Source of the DNA: UBA7887 sp964408735
GTDB lineage: Bacteria > Pseudomonadota > Alphaproteobacteria > UBA7887
Assembly (NCBI GenBank): GCA_964408735.1
Contig: CAYPAX010000077.1
Location: 1-23,316 of the forward strand
Direction of reading: 5' to 3'
Length of the DNA: 23,316 bases
Within the stretch, counting starts at the first letter, position 1, and each line of letters begins with the position of its first letter. Under the pieces are notes generated by a model. The model was given only the letters and a program-made list of their open reading frames with translations. It had not been told where the DNA came from and did not search any database. Below are positions 1-8,981 of the stretch, in pieces. Position numbers and translations under genes: made by a program.

Positions 1-2
1 AT

Positions 3-1448
<1,446 letters not shown>

Positions 1449-1458
1449 GGAATCCGTG

Positions 1459-2295
1459 ATGAAGCATCTCGCGATATTGGCTCTGTTCGGCCTCTCCGTC
1501 TTGCCGGTTCAGGCGGGAGAGTTTCGGCTCGACTATCTCGGCGCCAGCGATGTCGCGCTCGAAAATCCCCACGACCTCAAGCTCTCGCCCGACGGCACGG
1601 CCTTGTTCGTTGCTGATGTCGGGAACGACCGCGTGGCGGTGCTCGATCCGGAAACGCTTGCGCTGCTTTGGGAGTTCGGCGCCGATCACCAGGACGGCAC
1701 CCATGACGTGGATTTCGATGCCGCCGGCCGCGCTTATGTCGCAGACACCCACAACGGTCGCGTCACGATCTATGACGTGAGCGGCGGCAGCGCCGTCCTG
1801 GTCGGCGAGCTCGGCGAGCGTGTTCGCGGCCCGGAAGGCGTGCTGGCCCACCCCAACGGCCGCATCTACGTGGCCGGCGCCTGGTCCGACAATGTCGTCG
1901 CCTACGAGGATGGCAAAATCGTCGCCGAGCTCGGGGGGCTGTCGTCGCCGCACGATGTCGAGATGGCGCCAGGCGGCGATATCTGGCTCGCCGATGCGGG
2001 CAACGACCGCATGCTGCTGCTCACGCCCGATCTCGAGGTAAAGACGGTGTTGGCAGGATCACCCTACGATTTCGACGGCGTTCGCTACCAGGATGTGCTC
2101 GACGACGGAACGCTGATTGCGGCGGACAAGTACAACCATCAAATCAAGGTCATCGCAGCCGATGGCGCGTTGCTCCTCGTCCTCGGCGCCGGAGAGCTTC
2201 GCACGCCCGAGGGGGTCGAGGTGCGGGGCGACACGCTGTGGATATCGGACTCGGGAAACGATCGCGTGGTGAAATACCGGATTCATCGCGACTGA
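1459..2295 (+). CDS. Exported NHL-repeat beta-propeller protein
   Basis: This is a 278-residue protein with a clear signal peptide (MKHLAILALFGLSVLPVQA, probable cleavage before GEF), so it is expected in the periplasm. The rest is a series of about six NHL-like blades, each with a P-H/E-D/G-V...G..Y/L-V/I-A-D..N-D/N-R-V pattern: ENPHDLKLSPDG, DGTHDVDFDAAG, RGPEGVLAHPNG, SSPHDVEMAPGG, a divergent fifth, and RTPEGVEVRGDT ending in SDSGNDRVVKYRI. NHL propellers are usually binding platforms or, less often, lyases; no catalytic residues can be assigned. An upstream GTG at 1456 is in frame, but ATG 1459 has GAGG at 1447-1450 at good spacing. The SD overlaps the yejF stop, so co-expression with the transporter is likely. 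The ligand is unknown. Confidence 0.8.
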   Translation: MKHLAILALFGLSVLPVQAGEFRLDYLGASDVALENPHDLKLSPDGTALFVADVGNDRVAVLDPETLALLWEFGADHQDGTHDVDFDAAGRAYVADTHNGRVTIYDVSGGSAVLVGELGERVRGPEGVLAHPNGRIYVAGAWSDNVVAYEDGKIVAELGGLSSPHDVEMAPGGDIWLADAGNDRMLLLTPDLEVKTVLAGSPYDFDGVRYQDVLDDGTLIAADKYNHQIKVIAADGALLLVLGAGELRTPEGVEVRGDTLWISDSGNDRVVKYRIHRD

Positions 2296-2391
2296 CCGCA
2301 CGTTGGCGGGCCTTCATGTTCACGAGGGCTTGACCCGACGGGAGGGCAAAGTGATCTAATCTTCGCCGGATAGATTCTACCATGCCTTCGG

Positions 2392-2419
2392 TTTACGATG
2401 CGCAAGTTGGTGCTATGAT
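2392..2419 (+). promoter_or_regulatory. Candidate sigma-70 promoter for the small membrane gene
   Basis: A -35-like TTTACG (2392-2397; 4 of 6 to TTGACA) is separated by 16 bases from TATGAT (2414-2419; 5 of 6 to TATAAT). Transcription would start near 2426, about 58 bases before the ATG at 2484. The promoter would lie inside the longer reading frame that opens at 2382, which argues for the shorter protein. Read by eye only. Confidence 0.4.
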
Positions 2420-2483
2420 CGAACACGCCTACGATGCCGAATCCGTGATCTTTCATCCGACGAACGTCGTGAGGAATGAAACA

Positions 2484-2687
2484 ATGCGTCAGGCCGCCAA
2501 GTCCGCGCTCATGCCGGGCGTGATCAAGTTTTCACTGAGTGTCGCGATGTTGGGAGGCAGTGTCATCACATTTGTGAACAAAGCGGACGTGATTGCTGCG
2601 GGCGGCGACTTTCCGCTTGCCGAGGCATTGCTGACATTTCTCACGCTCTATTGCATGGCTACCTTCCTGGCGGTTACGGACCGTTAG
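2484..2687 (+). CDS. Small two-helix membrane protein, unrecognised
   Basis: I do not recognise this 67-residue protein. The frame is open from an ATG at 2382 (101 residues), but that start has no ribosome binding site. ATG 2484 has an excellent one, GAGGAA at 2471-2476 with seven bases of spacing, and a good promoter candidate lies between the two starts. The short form has two hydrophobic segments, about residues 13-30 (VIKFSLSVAMLGGSVITF) and 44-62 (LAEALLTFLTLYCMATFLA), joined by a polar loop, and ends VTDR. It sits in an AT-rich patch and is followed after 43 bases by another membrane gene in the same direction, so the two may be expressed together. It could be an accessory of that neighbour. 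It is plausibly real because of the SD and promoter, but this is unproven. Confidence 0.5.
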   Translation: MRQAAKSALMPGVIKFSLSVAMLGGSVITFVNKADVIAAGGDFPLAEALLTFLTLYCMATFLAVTDR

Positions 2688-2730
2688 CTGAGGCACAAAT
2701 CTTCTCTTTCAACCGGGACCGGGGACACAA

Positions 2731-3321
2731 ATGGATTTTCAGCTGATTGGGCGTCTGATCGTAGACAAGCTGCACGATCGCACGACATATGTTTTGGCAG
2801 CCATCGTCGGCACTTTGATCAACGGCTACGGTCAGTTGCTGGTGCCTTGGTTCAGGAGCGGCAATAACCCGTTCACAACCTTTTCCGCGGAGTTCGAAGC
2901 GAGACCGTTCCTGACCCTTTTCTCGATCTTTCTCGCTTTCGCCTTTCCGTTCTGCGTCGGCATCTATTCCGCCGTCGCGGCACGCTACAAGAACCGGCGC
3001 GTCGAGTCGATCGCGGACTTTCCGGAACGCAAGCCCGATCCGGTCTTTCGTGTGCGCAGAGATGGCCAGGTCGTGGAGGTCGGTGCCAATACGCAGGCGT
3101 TTTTCACGAATTTTCAGATTGATCGAGCCCAGCAGCTGTTAGGCGACGAAGTCTGGGCAAAAATCACGTCGGATGAGGATACCGGGGGAAGACTCGTGGT
3201 CTATTTCGAGGCCGAGGGCGAAAACTATCTGGTCGCCCATGCGCCGACGCGAAACAACGAGATCAACATCTACATGACGCGCTTGTCCGGCTTGCAGATC
3301 GACGTACCGCAATCCGCTTAG
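2731..3321 (+). CDS. Membrane protein with degenerate PAS-like cytoplasmic domain
   Basis: This is a 196-residue protein without a recognised family. Residues about 18-40 (TYVLAAIVGTLINGYGQLLVPWF) and 60-86 (LTLFSIFLAFAFPFCVGIYSAVAARY) are likely transmembrane, followed by a basic KNRR that suggests the rest is cytoplasmic. The remainder resembles a PAS sensor module: DPVFRVRRDGQVVEV looks like the PxPVxRVDxDG entry strand, and FEAEGENYLVAHAPTRN followed by EINIYMTRL looks like the final PAS strands. The conserved YANPAA element is replaced, so any ligand site may be altered. No kinase, cyclase, GGDEF or other output domain follows before the stop. ATG 2731 is preceded by GGGGA at 2721-2725. 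Codon composition is less GC-rich than the neighbours. A role in signal reception or as an adaptor is inference only. Confidence 0.7.
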   Translation: MDFQLIGRLIVDKLHDRTTYVLAAIVGTLINGYGQLLVPWFRSGNNPFTTFSAEFEARPFLTLFSIFLAFAFPFCVGIYSAVAARYKNRRVESIADFPERKPDPVFRVRRDGQVVEVGANTQAFFTNFQIDRAQQLLGDEVWAKITSDEDTGGRLVVYFEAEGENYLVAHAPTRNNEINIYMTRLSGLQIDVPQSA

Positions 3322-3331
3322 GGGCCTGCCC

Positions 3332-4270
3332 TCAGGCTCGCTCCGCGCCGTAATAGAGCGTCACCGTATGGGTCGCTTCGGCGAAGAACAGCCAGCGTTG
3401 GATGAGCATGCCCGCGGTCGTCGCCAGCGCGGCGACGGCGAGCGCGATGGCGCCTGCCGTCAGAGGCAGGACGAGCGTCAGCAGGGCCAGCGCTGCCGGC
3501 AGGGCGAAGCCGAGCAGCTCGGCGACGCGGCGCAGCTTAGCCGCATGGCGCCGGGCGATGACGAAGCCCATCTCGCGCTGCAGGTAGTTGGTCTCGGTGT
3601 GGGCGGGCTCGACGGCGCGTGCCGTGGCGCCCTCCAAGCCAAGGGCGTCGGCCACCGTATGACCCTTTGGCGCGCGGTCCACGTGGTGCCAGTAGAGGCG
3701 CACGATCAGCCAGCAGCCGCTGATCGCCACCACCAGGGGTGCGACCAGAAAAGGCGGGTCGTAGCCCAGCAGGCGGGTGATAGCCGCGATCCAGACCAGG
3801 CCGCCGGTGCCGCCACTGATGCCATAGAGCAGCACCGTGCGCAGGGCGTGCCATTCGCGGATGGGCTTGAGCGAAGCATAGATCATGGCCGTGCAGATGA
3901 CCGTGACGAGCGCCAGGGCAGCCATCGGCAGCGAGGCCGGCAGGATCCAGCTCGCCAGCCGATCCGGGTAGAGCAGGCTGGCGGCCAGCAGCAGGGCCGG
4001 CGGGTAGACCGCGATCGCCGCGACGCCTTCGCGCGCCAGCCACGAAGAGCGCCACTGGCTGAGGGCGCGCCAGGCCCGCTCGGGCCGGCCCAGGTGGAAG
4101 GTGGACGAGAGCAGGCCGATGGTGATCAGGGCCAAGGCCACGCCGATCACCACCAGGCCGAGCAGGGCGCTCGGGCGCATGGCGAGGGAATGCAGGCCGA
4201 GCCAGAACAGCATGCCGTAGCCGGTGCCGGAGCTGACCGTGAAGAGGATGACGGAAAAGGCGGGATGCAT
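3332..4270 (-). CDS. soeC: SoeC-like / DmsC-type membrane anchor of molybdoenzyme
   Basis: This is the 312-residue integral membrane subunit that would pass electrons between the iron-sulfur subunit and the quinone pool. About eight hydrophobic helices can be seen, starting SVILFTVSSGTGYGMLFWLG near the N-terminus and ending ALATTAGMLIQRWLFFAEA. The STFHLGRPERAWRAL stretch between helices 2 and 3 is typical of the DmsC/SoeC family. The frame is open further upstream to 4498, but that part is antisense-like sequence inside the preceding gene; ATG 4270 lies seven bases after the soeB stop and begins MHPAFSVILF as expected for the family. No strong SD is visible, so translation may be coupled to soeB. 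DmsC of a DMSO reductase is the alternative, but the partner subunits favour Soe. It converges tail to tail with the PAS-like gene, with a 10-base gap. Confidence 0.8.
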   Translation of the reverse strand: MHPAFSVILFTVSSGTGYGMLFWLGLHSLAMRPSALLGLVVIGVALALITIGLLSSTFHLGRPERAWRALSQWRSSWLAREGVAAIAVYPPALLLAASLLYPDRLASWILPASLPMAALALVTVICTAMIYASLKPIREWHALRTVLLYGISGGTGGLVWIAAITRLLGYDPPFLVAPLVVAISGCWLIVRLYWHHVDRAPKGHTVADALGLEGATARAVEPAHTETNYLQREMGFVIARRHAAKLRRVAELLGFALPAALALLTLVLPLTAGAIALAVAALATTAGMLIQRWLFFAEATHTVTLYYGAERA

Positions 4271-4277
4271 GGCGGGC

Positions 4278-5009
4278 CTATCGCGAGAACAGCTTGTCGA
4301 CCCACTGCAACAGCTTGCCCTCGGGCTCGCCCGTGGGCTCGAGCGGGGCTGCGCCCATCTCGACGGGCTTGCGCGGCGGCAGATAGCGGTTGGTGGGGCG
4401 GTAGCCGAGGCCTTCCAGCGGCGCCGTGCCGCCGCGTGCCTCGACCAGCTTGGAAACGTCGGAATCAGGATCGGCAAGATCGCCGAAATGCCGCGCATGG
4501 GCCGGGCAGGTGCGCACGCAAGCGGGCTCGCGCTCGGCCTCGGGCAATGTCTCGTTCTCGATGCGGTCGATACACAGCGTGCATTTCTTCATGACGCCGT
4601 TGGTGCTGTCGAACTCGCGCGCGCCGTAAGGGCAGGCCCAGCTGCAGAGCTTGCAGCCGATGCATTTGCTCTCGTCCACCAGCACGATGCCGTCGGCTGC
4701 GCGCTTGTACGAAGCGCCGGTGGGGCAAACCGTGACGCAGGCCGCGTTCTCGCAATGCAGGCAGGAGCGCGGGAAGGAGAGCGTGCGCGTGCGCCCGTCG
4801 TCGAACGTCGCCTCGAAGCCGTGCACCCGGTTGAGCCAGACCCCATCCGGCGCCGTGCCATAGGGCTCGATGTCGGGCAGCGGCGCGGTGATGCCGGCCG
4901 AGTTCCAACCCTTGCAGGCGACGGCGCAGGCCTGGCAGCCGACGCAGGTGTCGAGGTCGATGACCAGGCCGAGGCGCTTGGGCGGTGGGCTTGCGGGTAG
5001 GCTGGTCAT
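4278..5009 (-). CDS. soeB: SoeB-like four-cluster [4Fe-4S] ferredoxin subunit
   Basis: This 243-residue electron-transfer subunit would carry electrons from the molybdenum subunit to the membrane anchor. It has sixteen cysteines in four ferredoxin groups: C22/C25/C28/C32 (TCVGCQACAVAC), C83/C86/C91/C95 (CLHCENAACVTVCP), C116/C119/C122/C126 (CIGCKLCSWACP) and C143/C146/C164/C168, the last with the long spacing between KKCTLC and PACVRTCP. This is the DmsB/PsrB/SoeB pattern. There is no signal peptide, so it should be cytoplasmic like its partner. Its ATG (5009-5007) overlaps the soeA stop as ATGA, which implies translational coupling and fixed stoichiometry. The C-terminal tail (about 205-243) is proline- and charge-rich and may contact the anchor. 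Confidence 0.87.
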   Translation of the reverse strand: MTSLPASPPPKRLGLVIDLDTCVGCQACAVACKGWNSAGITAPLPDIEPYGTAPDGVWLNRVHGFEATFDDGRTRTLSFPRSCLHCENAACVTVCPTGASYKRAADGIVLVDESKCIGCKLCSWACPYGAREFDSTNGVMKKCTLCIDRIENETLPEAEREPACVRTCPAHARHFGDLADPDSDVSKLVEARGGTAPLEGLGYRPTNRYLPPRKPVEMGAAPLEPTGEPEGKLLQWVDKLFSR

Positions 5010-7723
5010 TCCGCCTCGCCCTCCGCTGCCGGTTCGACGCGAACCTTGAGGTCGTACCAGGCCGCCTGGCCTGTCAAGGGGTCGGAATTGCTTATTCTGC
5101 CTTCGCCGGGGAGCACATCCGGAATGAGGTGATTAAGCAGGAAGCCCTCGCGGCTTTCCGGGCCGCCCTCGGCCAGCGCCCAGGTGCCCGAGCGCTTGCC
5201 GACGGCGTTCCAGGTCCACACCGTGCCCGGCTCGACCCCGTCCATCAGCCGCGCCCGTGCCTTGACGCGGCCAAGTTCGCCGATCACCCAGACCCAGCTC
5301 TCGTCGGCGATACCAAGAGCCGCCGCGGTCTCGCGGTGAATATAGAGGCGGTTGCGCGACAGCAGCTGGCGTTGCCAGGCATTGTGCGAGCCCCACGAGT
5401 GATACATGTGCATCGGCCGCTGGGTGACCGCCGCCAAGGGATAGGCCTCGTCGTCGGGCGCCACGGCATACCAGGTCGGCAGGGGATCGAATGCGCGCTC
5501 GACCCGCGCGCGCAAAGCATCTGGCGGCTGCACCGCACCGTGACCCTGGGCGGCCAGGCGAAAGCGCTGCAACGGCTCGCTGTAGAGCTGCAGGATGATG
5601 GGCTCGGCCGAGCCGATATAGCCCATGCCGACGGCCCATTCGAGATAGGCCTTGTTGGCGTGCTTGAAGTAGCGCTGTTCGGGTTCGAGCTCGTGCTGCC
5701 AGAAGCAGCCGTTCTCGATATAGCGGGCGAGCTGATCGGGATTGGGCTCGCCGCTGCCATGCTCGCTGCCGTCGCCGCGCCAGCCGGACAGGGTGCCGAT
5801 GCCCGGTGCACGCTGGTGGTTGACCAGATAATCGGCATAGCCTCCGGCATAGAGCGGCGCGCCGCCGTCATCGACCATGCCCGGCAGGCCGAGCCGGGCA
5901 CCGAGATCGAGCAACACGTCCTGGAAGGGGCGCACGTCGCGCTCGGGATCGATTACCGGCTGGCGGATGGCATCGCACGGCCCGTCGGCGTGGCTGATCG
6001 GTCGGTCGAGCATGGAGACCGCGTCCCAGCGCTCGAGATACATGGTGTCGGGCAGCACCAGGTCGGCGTGGCTGACCATCTCGGAGGCGAAGGCATCGGC
6101 TACGATGACGTGCGGGATACGGTACTCGCCGGTCTCCGGGTCGACATCCTCCAGCATGCGCGCCGTACCGGCCGTATTCATGGCCGAGTTCCAGCTCATG
6201 TTCGCCATGTAGAGGAACAGGGTGTCGATGGGGTAGGGGTCGCCGGCCCAGGCATTGGCGATGCTCATATGCATCATGCCGTGGGCGGCAATGGGTGCCT
6301 CCCAGCTGTAGGCCTTGTCGAGGCGCAGGGGGTCGCCCGCCTCGTCGACGAGCAAATCCTCCGGACCCGTGGGAAAGCCCAGCGGCGGCCCGCCCAGCGG
6401 CGTGTCGGCCACGGAGCCGCCTTTCGGCTTCTGCGCCGGCGGTGCTGGCTTGGGGAAGGGCGGGCGGTAGCGGAAGCTGCCGGGCGTATCGATGGCGCCC
6501 AGCAGCATCTGCAGGATGTGGATGGCGCGGCAGGTGTGAAAGCCGTTGGCATGGGCCGAAATACCGCGCATGGCATGGAACGATACTGGCCGACCGACCA
6601 TTTGGTCGTGGTGCCGGCCGGCCCAATCGGTCCAGGGAATGTCGAGCACCACGGGCTCGGCGAAGGCGGCCTCGGCGATATCGGCGGCGAGGCGGCGTAT
6701 GGTCGCGGCGGCAATGCCGGTGCCGGCCTCGGCGCGCTCGGGCGACCAGGCATCATCGAGGCAGCGGCGTGCCAGCTTGGCGAAAGCGGGCTCTGCCTCG
6801 CGGCCGTCGGCAAGCGTAAAGCGGCCGACCAGCGCCGGCGTGATGTCCGCCGCGAGGGCGTTGCTCAGGGACTCGCTGGCGGCGTCCCAGCACAGCGGCC
6901 TGCCGTCATCATCGCGCGCAAACAGCCCGTCGTCGTCGATCACCAGCCAGGGCGCGTTGGTGTAGCGGGCGAGATATTCGAAATCGATCTTGTCGGCGAG
7001 CAGCAGCTCGCGGATCAGCGCCATGACCAGCAGGCCGTCGCTGCCAGGGCGCACGCCGATCCACTCGTCGGCGATGGCGGAGTAGCCCGTGCGCACCGGA
7101 TTGACCGAGACCACCTTGGCGCCGCGCCCTTTGAGCTTGGCGAGGCCGGTCTTGATAGGGTTCGAATCATGGTCCTCGGCGACGCCGAACAGTATCAGGT
7201 GGCGGGTATGCTCCCAGTCCACCTCGCCGAACTCCCAAAACGCGCCGCCGATGGTGTAGAGCCCGGCGGCGGCCATGTTGACCGAGCAGAAGCCGCCATG
7301 GGCGGCATGGTTGGGCGTGCCGAAAGCGCTTGCCCACCAGCCGGTCAGGGCCTGGCTCTGGTCGCGGCCGCTGAAGAAGGCGAGCTTGCGCGGGTCGGTC
7401 TTGCGATTCTCGCCGAGCCAGGTGCAAGCGATCTCCAGCGCTTCGTCCCATTCTATCTGGCGGAACTCGCCGTCGCCGCGCCTGCCCGTGCGCAACAGCG
7501 GCTTGCTCAGGCGGGCCGGCGACTTCGCCGTCATGATACCGGCCGCGCCCTTGGCGCAAAGCACGCCACCGTTCACCGGATGATCCGGATTGCCGTCGAT
7601 ATAGTGGACCCGGCCGTCCCTGAGGTGGACGCGGATGCCGCAACGGCAGGCGCACTGGTAGCAGGTCGTGGTCTTGACGCTGTCACCGATAGGCTCGGAT
7701 GTGGCGATCGCTGGCTCGGGCAT
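5006..7723 (-). CDS. soeA: SoeA-like molybdopterin oxidoreductase, probable sulfite dehydrogenase
   Basis: This is the 905-residue catalytic subunit of a DMSO-reductase-family enzyme. In the Soe family it oxidises sulfite to sulfate in the cytoplasm. The N-terminus has no twin-arginine signal and goes directly into the [4Fe-4S] motif C21-x2-C24-x3-C28-x27-C56 (TTTCYQCACRCG ... GVLCAKG). The stretch FFSGRDQSQALTGWWASAFG followed by HGGFCSVNMAAAGLY is characteristic; C146 is the likely molybdenum ligand (inference). VAEDHDSNPIK and NPVRTGYSAIADEW fit the cofactor-binding core. Residues about 420-450 form a proline-rich insert. The C-terminal third is a molybdopterin-dinucleotide-binding domain (MYHSWGSHNAWQRQL). 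ATG 7723 was chosen because it precedes the cluster motif by 20 residues. Its SD (GGAGG, 7740-7736) lies inside a perfect palindrome and is about 12 bases away, longer than usual. Substrate is inferred from family memory; polysulfide/thiosulfate reductase and DMSO reductase are less likely. Confidence 0.8.
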   Translation of the reverse strand: MPEPAIATSEPIGDSVKTTTCYQCACRCGIRVHLRDGRVHYIDGNPDHPVNGGVLCAKGAAGIMTAKSPARLSKPLLRTGRRGDGEFRQIEWDEALEIACTWLGENRKTDPRKLAFFSGRDQSQALTGWWASAFGTPNHAAHGGFCSVNMAAAGLYTIGGAFWEFGEVDWEHTRHLILFGVAEDHDSNPIKTGLAKLKGRGAKVVSVNPVRTGYSAIADEWIGVRPGSDGLLVMALIRELLLADKIDFEYLARYTNAPWLVIDDDGLFARDDDGRPLCWDAASESLSNALAADITPALVGRFTLADGREAEPAFAKLARRCLDDAWSPERAEAGTGIAAATIRRLAADIAEAAFAEPVVLDIPWTDWAGRHHDQMVGRPVSFHAMRGISAHANGFHTCRAIHILQMLLGAIDTPGSFRYRPPFPKPAPPAQKPKGGSVADTPLGGPPLGFPTGPEDLLVDEAGDPLRLDKAYSWEAPIAAHGMMHMSIANAWAGDPYPIDTLFLYMANMSWNSAMNTAGTARMLEDVDPETGEYRIPHVIVADAFASEMVSHADLVLPDTMYLERWDAVSMLDRPISHADGPCDAIRQPVIDPERDVRPFQDVLLDLGARLGLPGMVDDGGAPLYAGGYADYLVNHQRAPGIGTLSGWRGDGSEHGSGEPNPDQLARYIENGCFWQHELEPEQRYFKHANKAYLEWAVGMGYIGSAEPIILQLYSEPLQRFRLAAQGHGAVQPPDALRARVERAFDPLPTWYAVAPDDEAYPLAAVTQRPMHMYHSWGSHNAWQRQLLSRNRLYIHRETAAALGIADESWVWVIGELGRVKARARLMDGVEPGTVWTWNAVGKRSGTWALAEGGPESREGFLLNHLIPDVLPGEGRISNSDPLTGQAAWYDLKVRVEPAAEGEAE

Positions 7724-7726
7724 GGA

Positions 7727-7740
7727 GGAGGCGCGCCTCC
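7727..7740. repeat. Perfect 14-bp palindrome over the soeA ribosome binding site
   Basis: GGAGGCGCGCCTCC reads the same on both strands and starts four bases upstream of the soeA start codon. On the minus strand its left half is the only SD-like sequence for soeA. In RNA it could fold as GGAGG-CGCG-CCTCC, a five-pair stem with a four-base loop that would bury the SD. It could equally be a protein-binding dyad or chance in GC-rich DNA. Confidence 0.5.
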
Positions 7741-7879
7741 CCTGCGCAACCGGTCACATCAGGCGGGGTTGGTCCGGCATTGCGGCGAAAAAGTCAAGCG
7801 CCGGTTGACCTTGTGCGGTCGAGCCGATACACGGGCCGGCGCCGTGGCCAGCGCGGCTTGACGGCAACGGGAGAGCACG
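7741..7879. promoter_or_regulatory. Divergent promoter region between soeA and trpS
   Basis: This 139-base spacer must hold promoters for both genes. On the minus strand a CTTGACT element (TTGACT, 7797-7792) resembles a good alphaproteobacterial -35, but no convincing -10 follows at 16-18 bases. On the plus strand TTGACC (7805-7810) is followed after 15 bases by GATACA (7826-7831), a weak -10. Neither pair is strong, so exact start sites are not assigned. The trpS SD is GGGAG at 7869-7873. Confidence 0.35.
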
Positions 7880-8890
7880 ATGAGTGAGGTCAAAGGGCGA
7901 ATTTTTTCCGGCGTTCAGCCGACGGGCAACCTCCATCTCGGCAATTATCTCGGCGCGATCCGCAATTGGGTGCGCCTGCAAAGCGATTTCGACTGCCTCT
8001 ATTGCATCGTCGATCTGCACGCCATCACCGTGCCCCAGGACCCGGACGGCCTGCGTGCCAACACCCGCGAGGTCACGGCGGGGCTGCTTGCCGCCGGCAT
8101 CGATCCGGCGAGCAATGTCATCTTCAACCAGAGCCAGGTCGCGGCCCATGCCGAGCTGGCCTGGATATTCAACTGCGTCGCCCGCCTCGGCTGGCTCAAC
8201 CGTATGACCCAGTTCAAGGAGAAGGCGGGCAAGCACCGCGAGAACGCCACTGTCGGGCTCTATGCCTATCCGACCCTGATGGCGGCCGACATTCTCGTCT
8301 ACCAGGCCACCCATGTGCCGGTGGGCGATGACCAGAAGCAGCATCTCGAGCTCGCTCGCGATATTGCCCAGGCCTTCAACAGCATGTTCGGCGAGGGCTT
8401 CTTTCCTCAGCCGGAGCCGATCATCCAGGAAGCCGCAGCCCGCGTCATGAGCCTGCGCGACGGCTCGAAGAAGATGAGCAAGTCGGATCCGTCGGAATAT
8501 TCGCGCCTCAACATGAACGACGGCGCCGACGAGATCGCCAAGAAGATCCGCAAGGCACGCACCGATCCCGATCCTTTGCCGGGCGAGCCCGCCGGCCTCG
8601 AGTCGCGGCCAGAGGCGGCAAACCTCGTGGGCATCTATGCTGCCTTGACCGATCGGTCGGTCGCAGATATCTGTGCGGAATATGCGAATGCGAGCTTTTC
8701 CGATTTCAAGGCCAGGCTCACCGAGGTGGCCGTCGAGGTCCTGGCGCCGGTCGGCGAGGAGATGAAACGCCTGCTGGCCGCACCCGGCGATATCGACGCC
8801 GTGCTGCGCGACGGCGGCGAGCGCGCCGAGGCGCTGGCCACGCCGATTATCGCCGAGGCCAAGCGCATGGTGGGCTTTTTGAAGCCCTGA
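7880..8890 (+). CDS. trpS: Tryptophanyl-tRNA synthetase
   Basis: This 336-residue class I aminoacyl-tRNA synthetase charges tRNA-Trp in the cytoplasm. The N-terminus GVQPTGNLHLGNYLGAI contains the HIGH-type signature (about residues 17-22), VGDDQKQHLELARDIA is the classic TrpS block for binding tryptophan and ATP, and the KMSKS loop is present as KKMSKSDPSE (residues 198-202). The length matches bacterial TrpS (330-350). ATG 7880 has GGGAG six bases upstream. It is transcribed divergently from the molybdoenzyme operon and is followed after 91 bases by the exporter gene. In many alphaproteobacteria trpS lies close upstream of the usp/nfu genes, as here, with the exporter pair in between. Nothing odd in the protein. 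Confidence 0.97.
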   Translation: MSEVKGRIFSGVQPTGNLHLGNYLGAIRNWVRLQSDFDCLYCIVDLHAITVPQDPDGLRANTREVTAGLLAAGIDPASNVIFNQSQVAAHAELAWIFNCVARLGWLNRMTQFKEKAGKHRENATVGLYAYPTLMAADILVYQATHVPVGDDQKQHLELARDIAQAFNSMFGEGFFPQPEPIIQEAAARVMSLRDGSKKMSKSDPSEYSRLNMNDGADEIAKKIRKARTDPDPLPGEPAGLESRPEAANLVGIYAALTDRSVADICAEYANASFSDFKARLTEVAVEVLAPVGEEMKRLLAAPGDIDAVLRDGGERAEALATPIIAEAKRMVGFLKP

Positions 8891-8981
8891 TCGGCCGTAG
8901 CGCGAGAATTCACTTGATCGCGGAGCGCCTTAGCGCAATAACCTAGAATACGAAAAATCGGCACAATGAAAGCCGGTTCGC

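Noticed and set aside
3324..3337. GCCTG-CCCT-CAGGC hairpin between the convergent PAS-like gene and soeC
   Set aside because: Five pairs with no T-run on either strand; too weak to call a bidirectional terminator.
3368..4594. 408-codon plus-strand frame opposite soeC and soeB
   Set aside because: The product is a Gln/Arg/Gly-rich string without a fold, while the minus strand has eight helices and sixteen ferredoxin cysteines.
4985..7861. 958-codon open frame on the plus strand opposite soeA
   Set aside because: It mirrors a real GC-rich gene with complete family motifs; the translated product has no recognisable domain and is low-complexity in character. Long antisense frames are expected from this codon usage.
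8872..8887. GGGCTT-TTTG-AAGCCC hairpin at the end of trpS
   Set aside because: The stem is perfect, but it lies inside the coding end and is followed by TGATCGGCC, not a T-run, so it is not supported as an intrinsic terminator.
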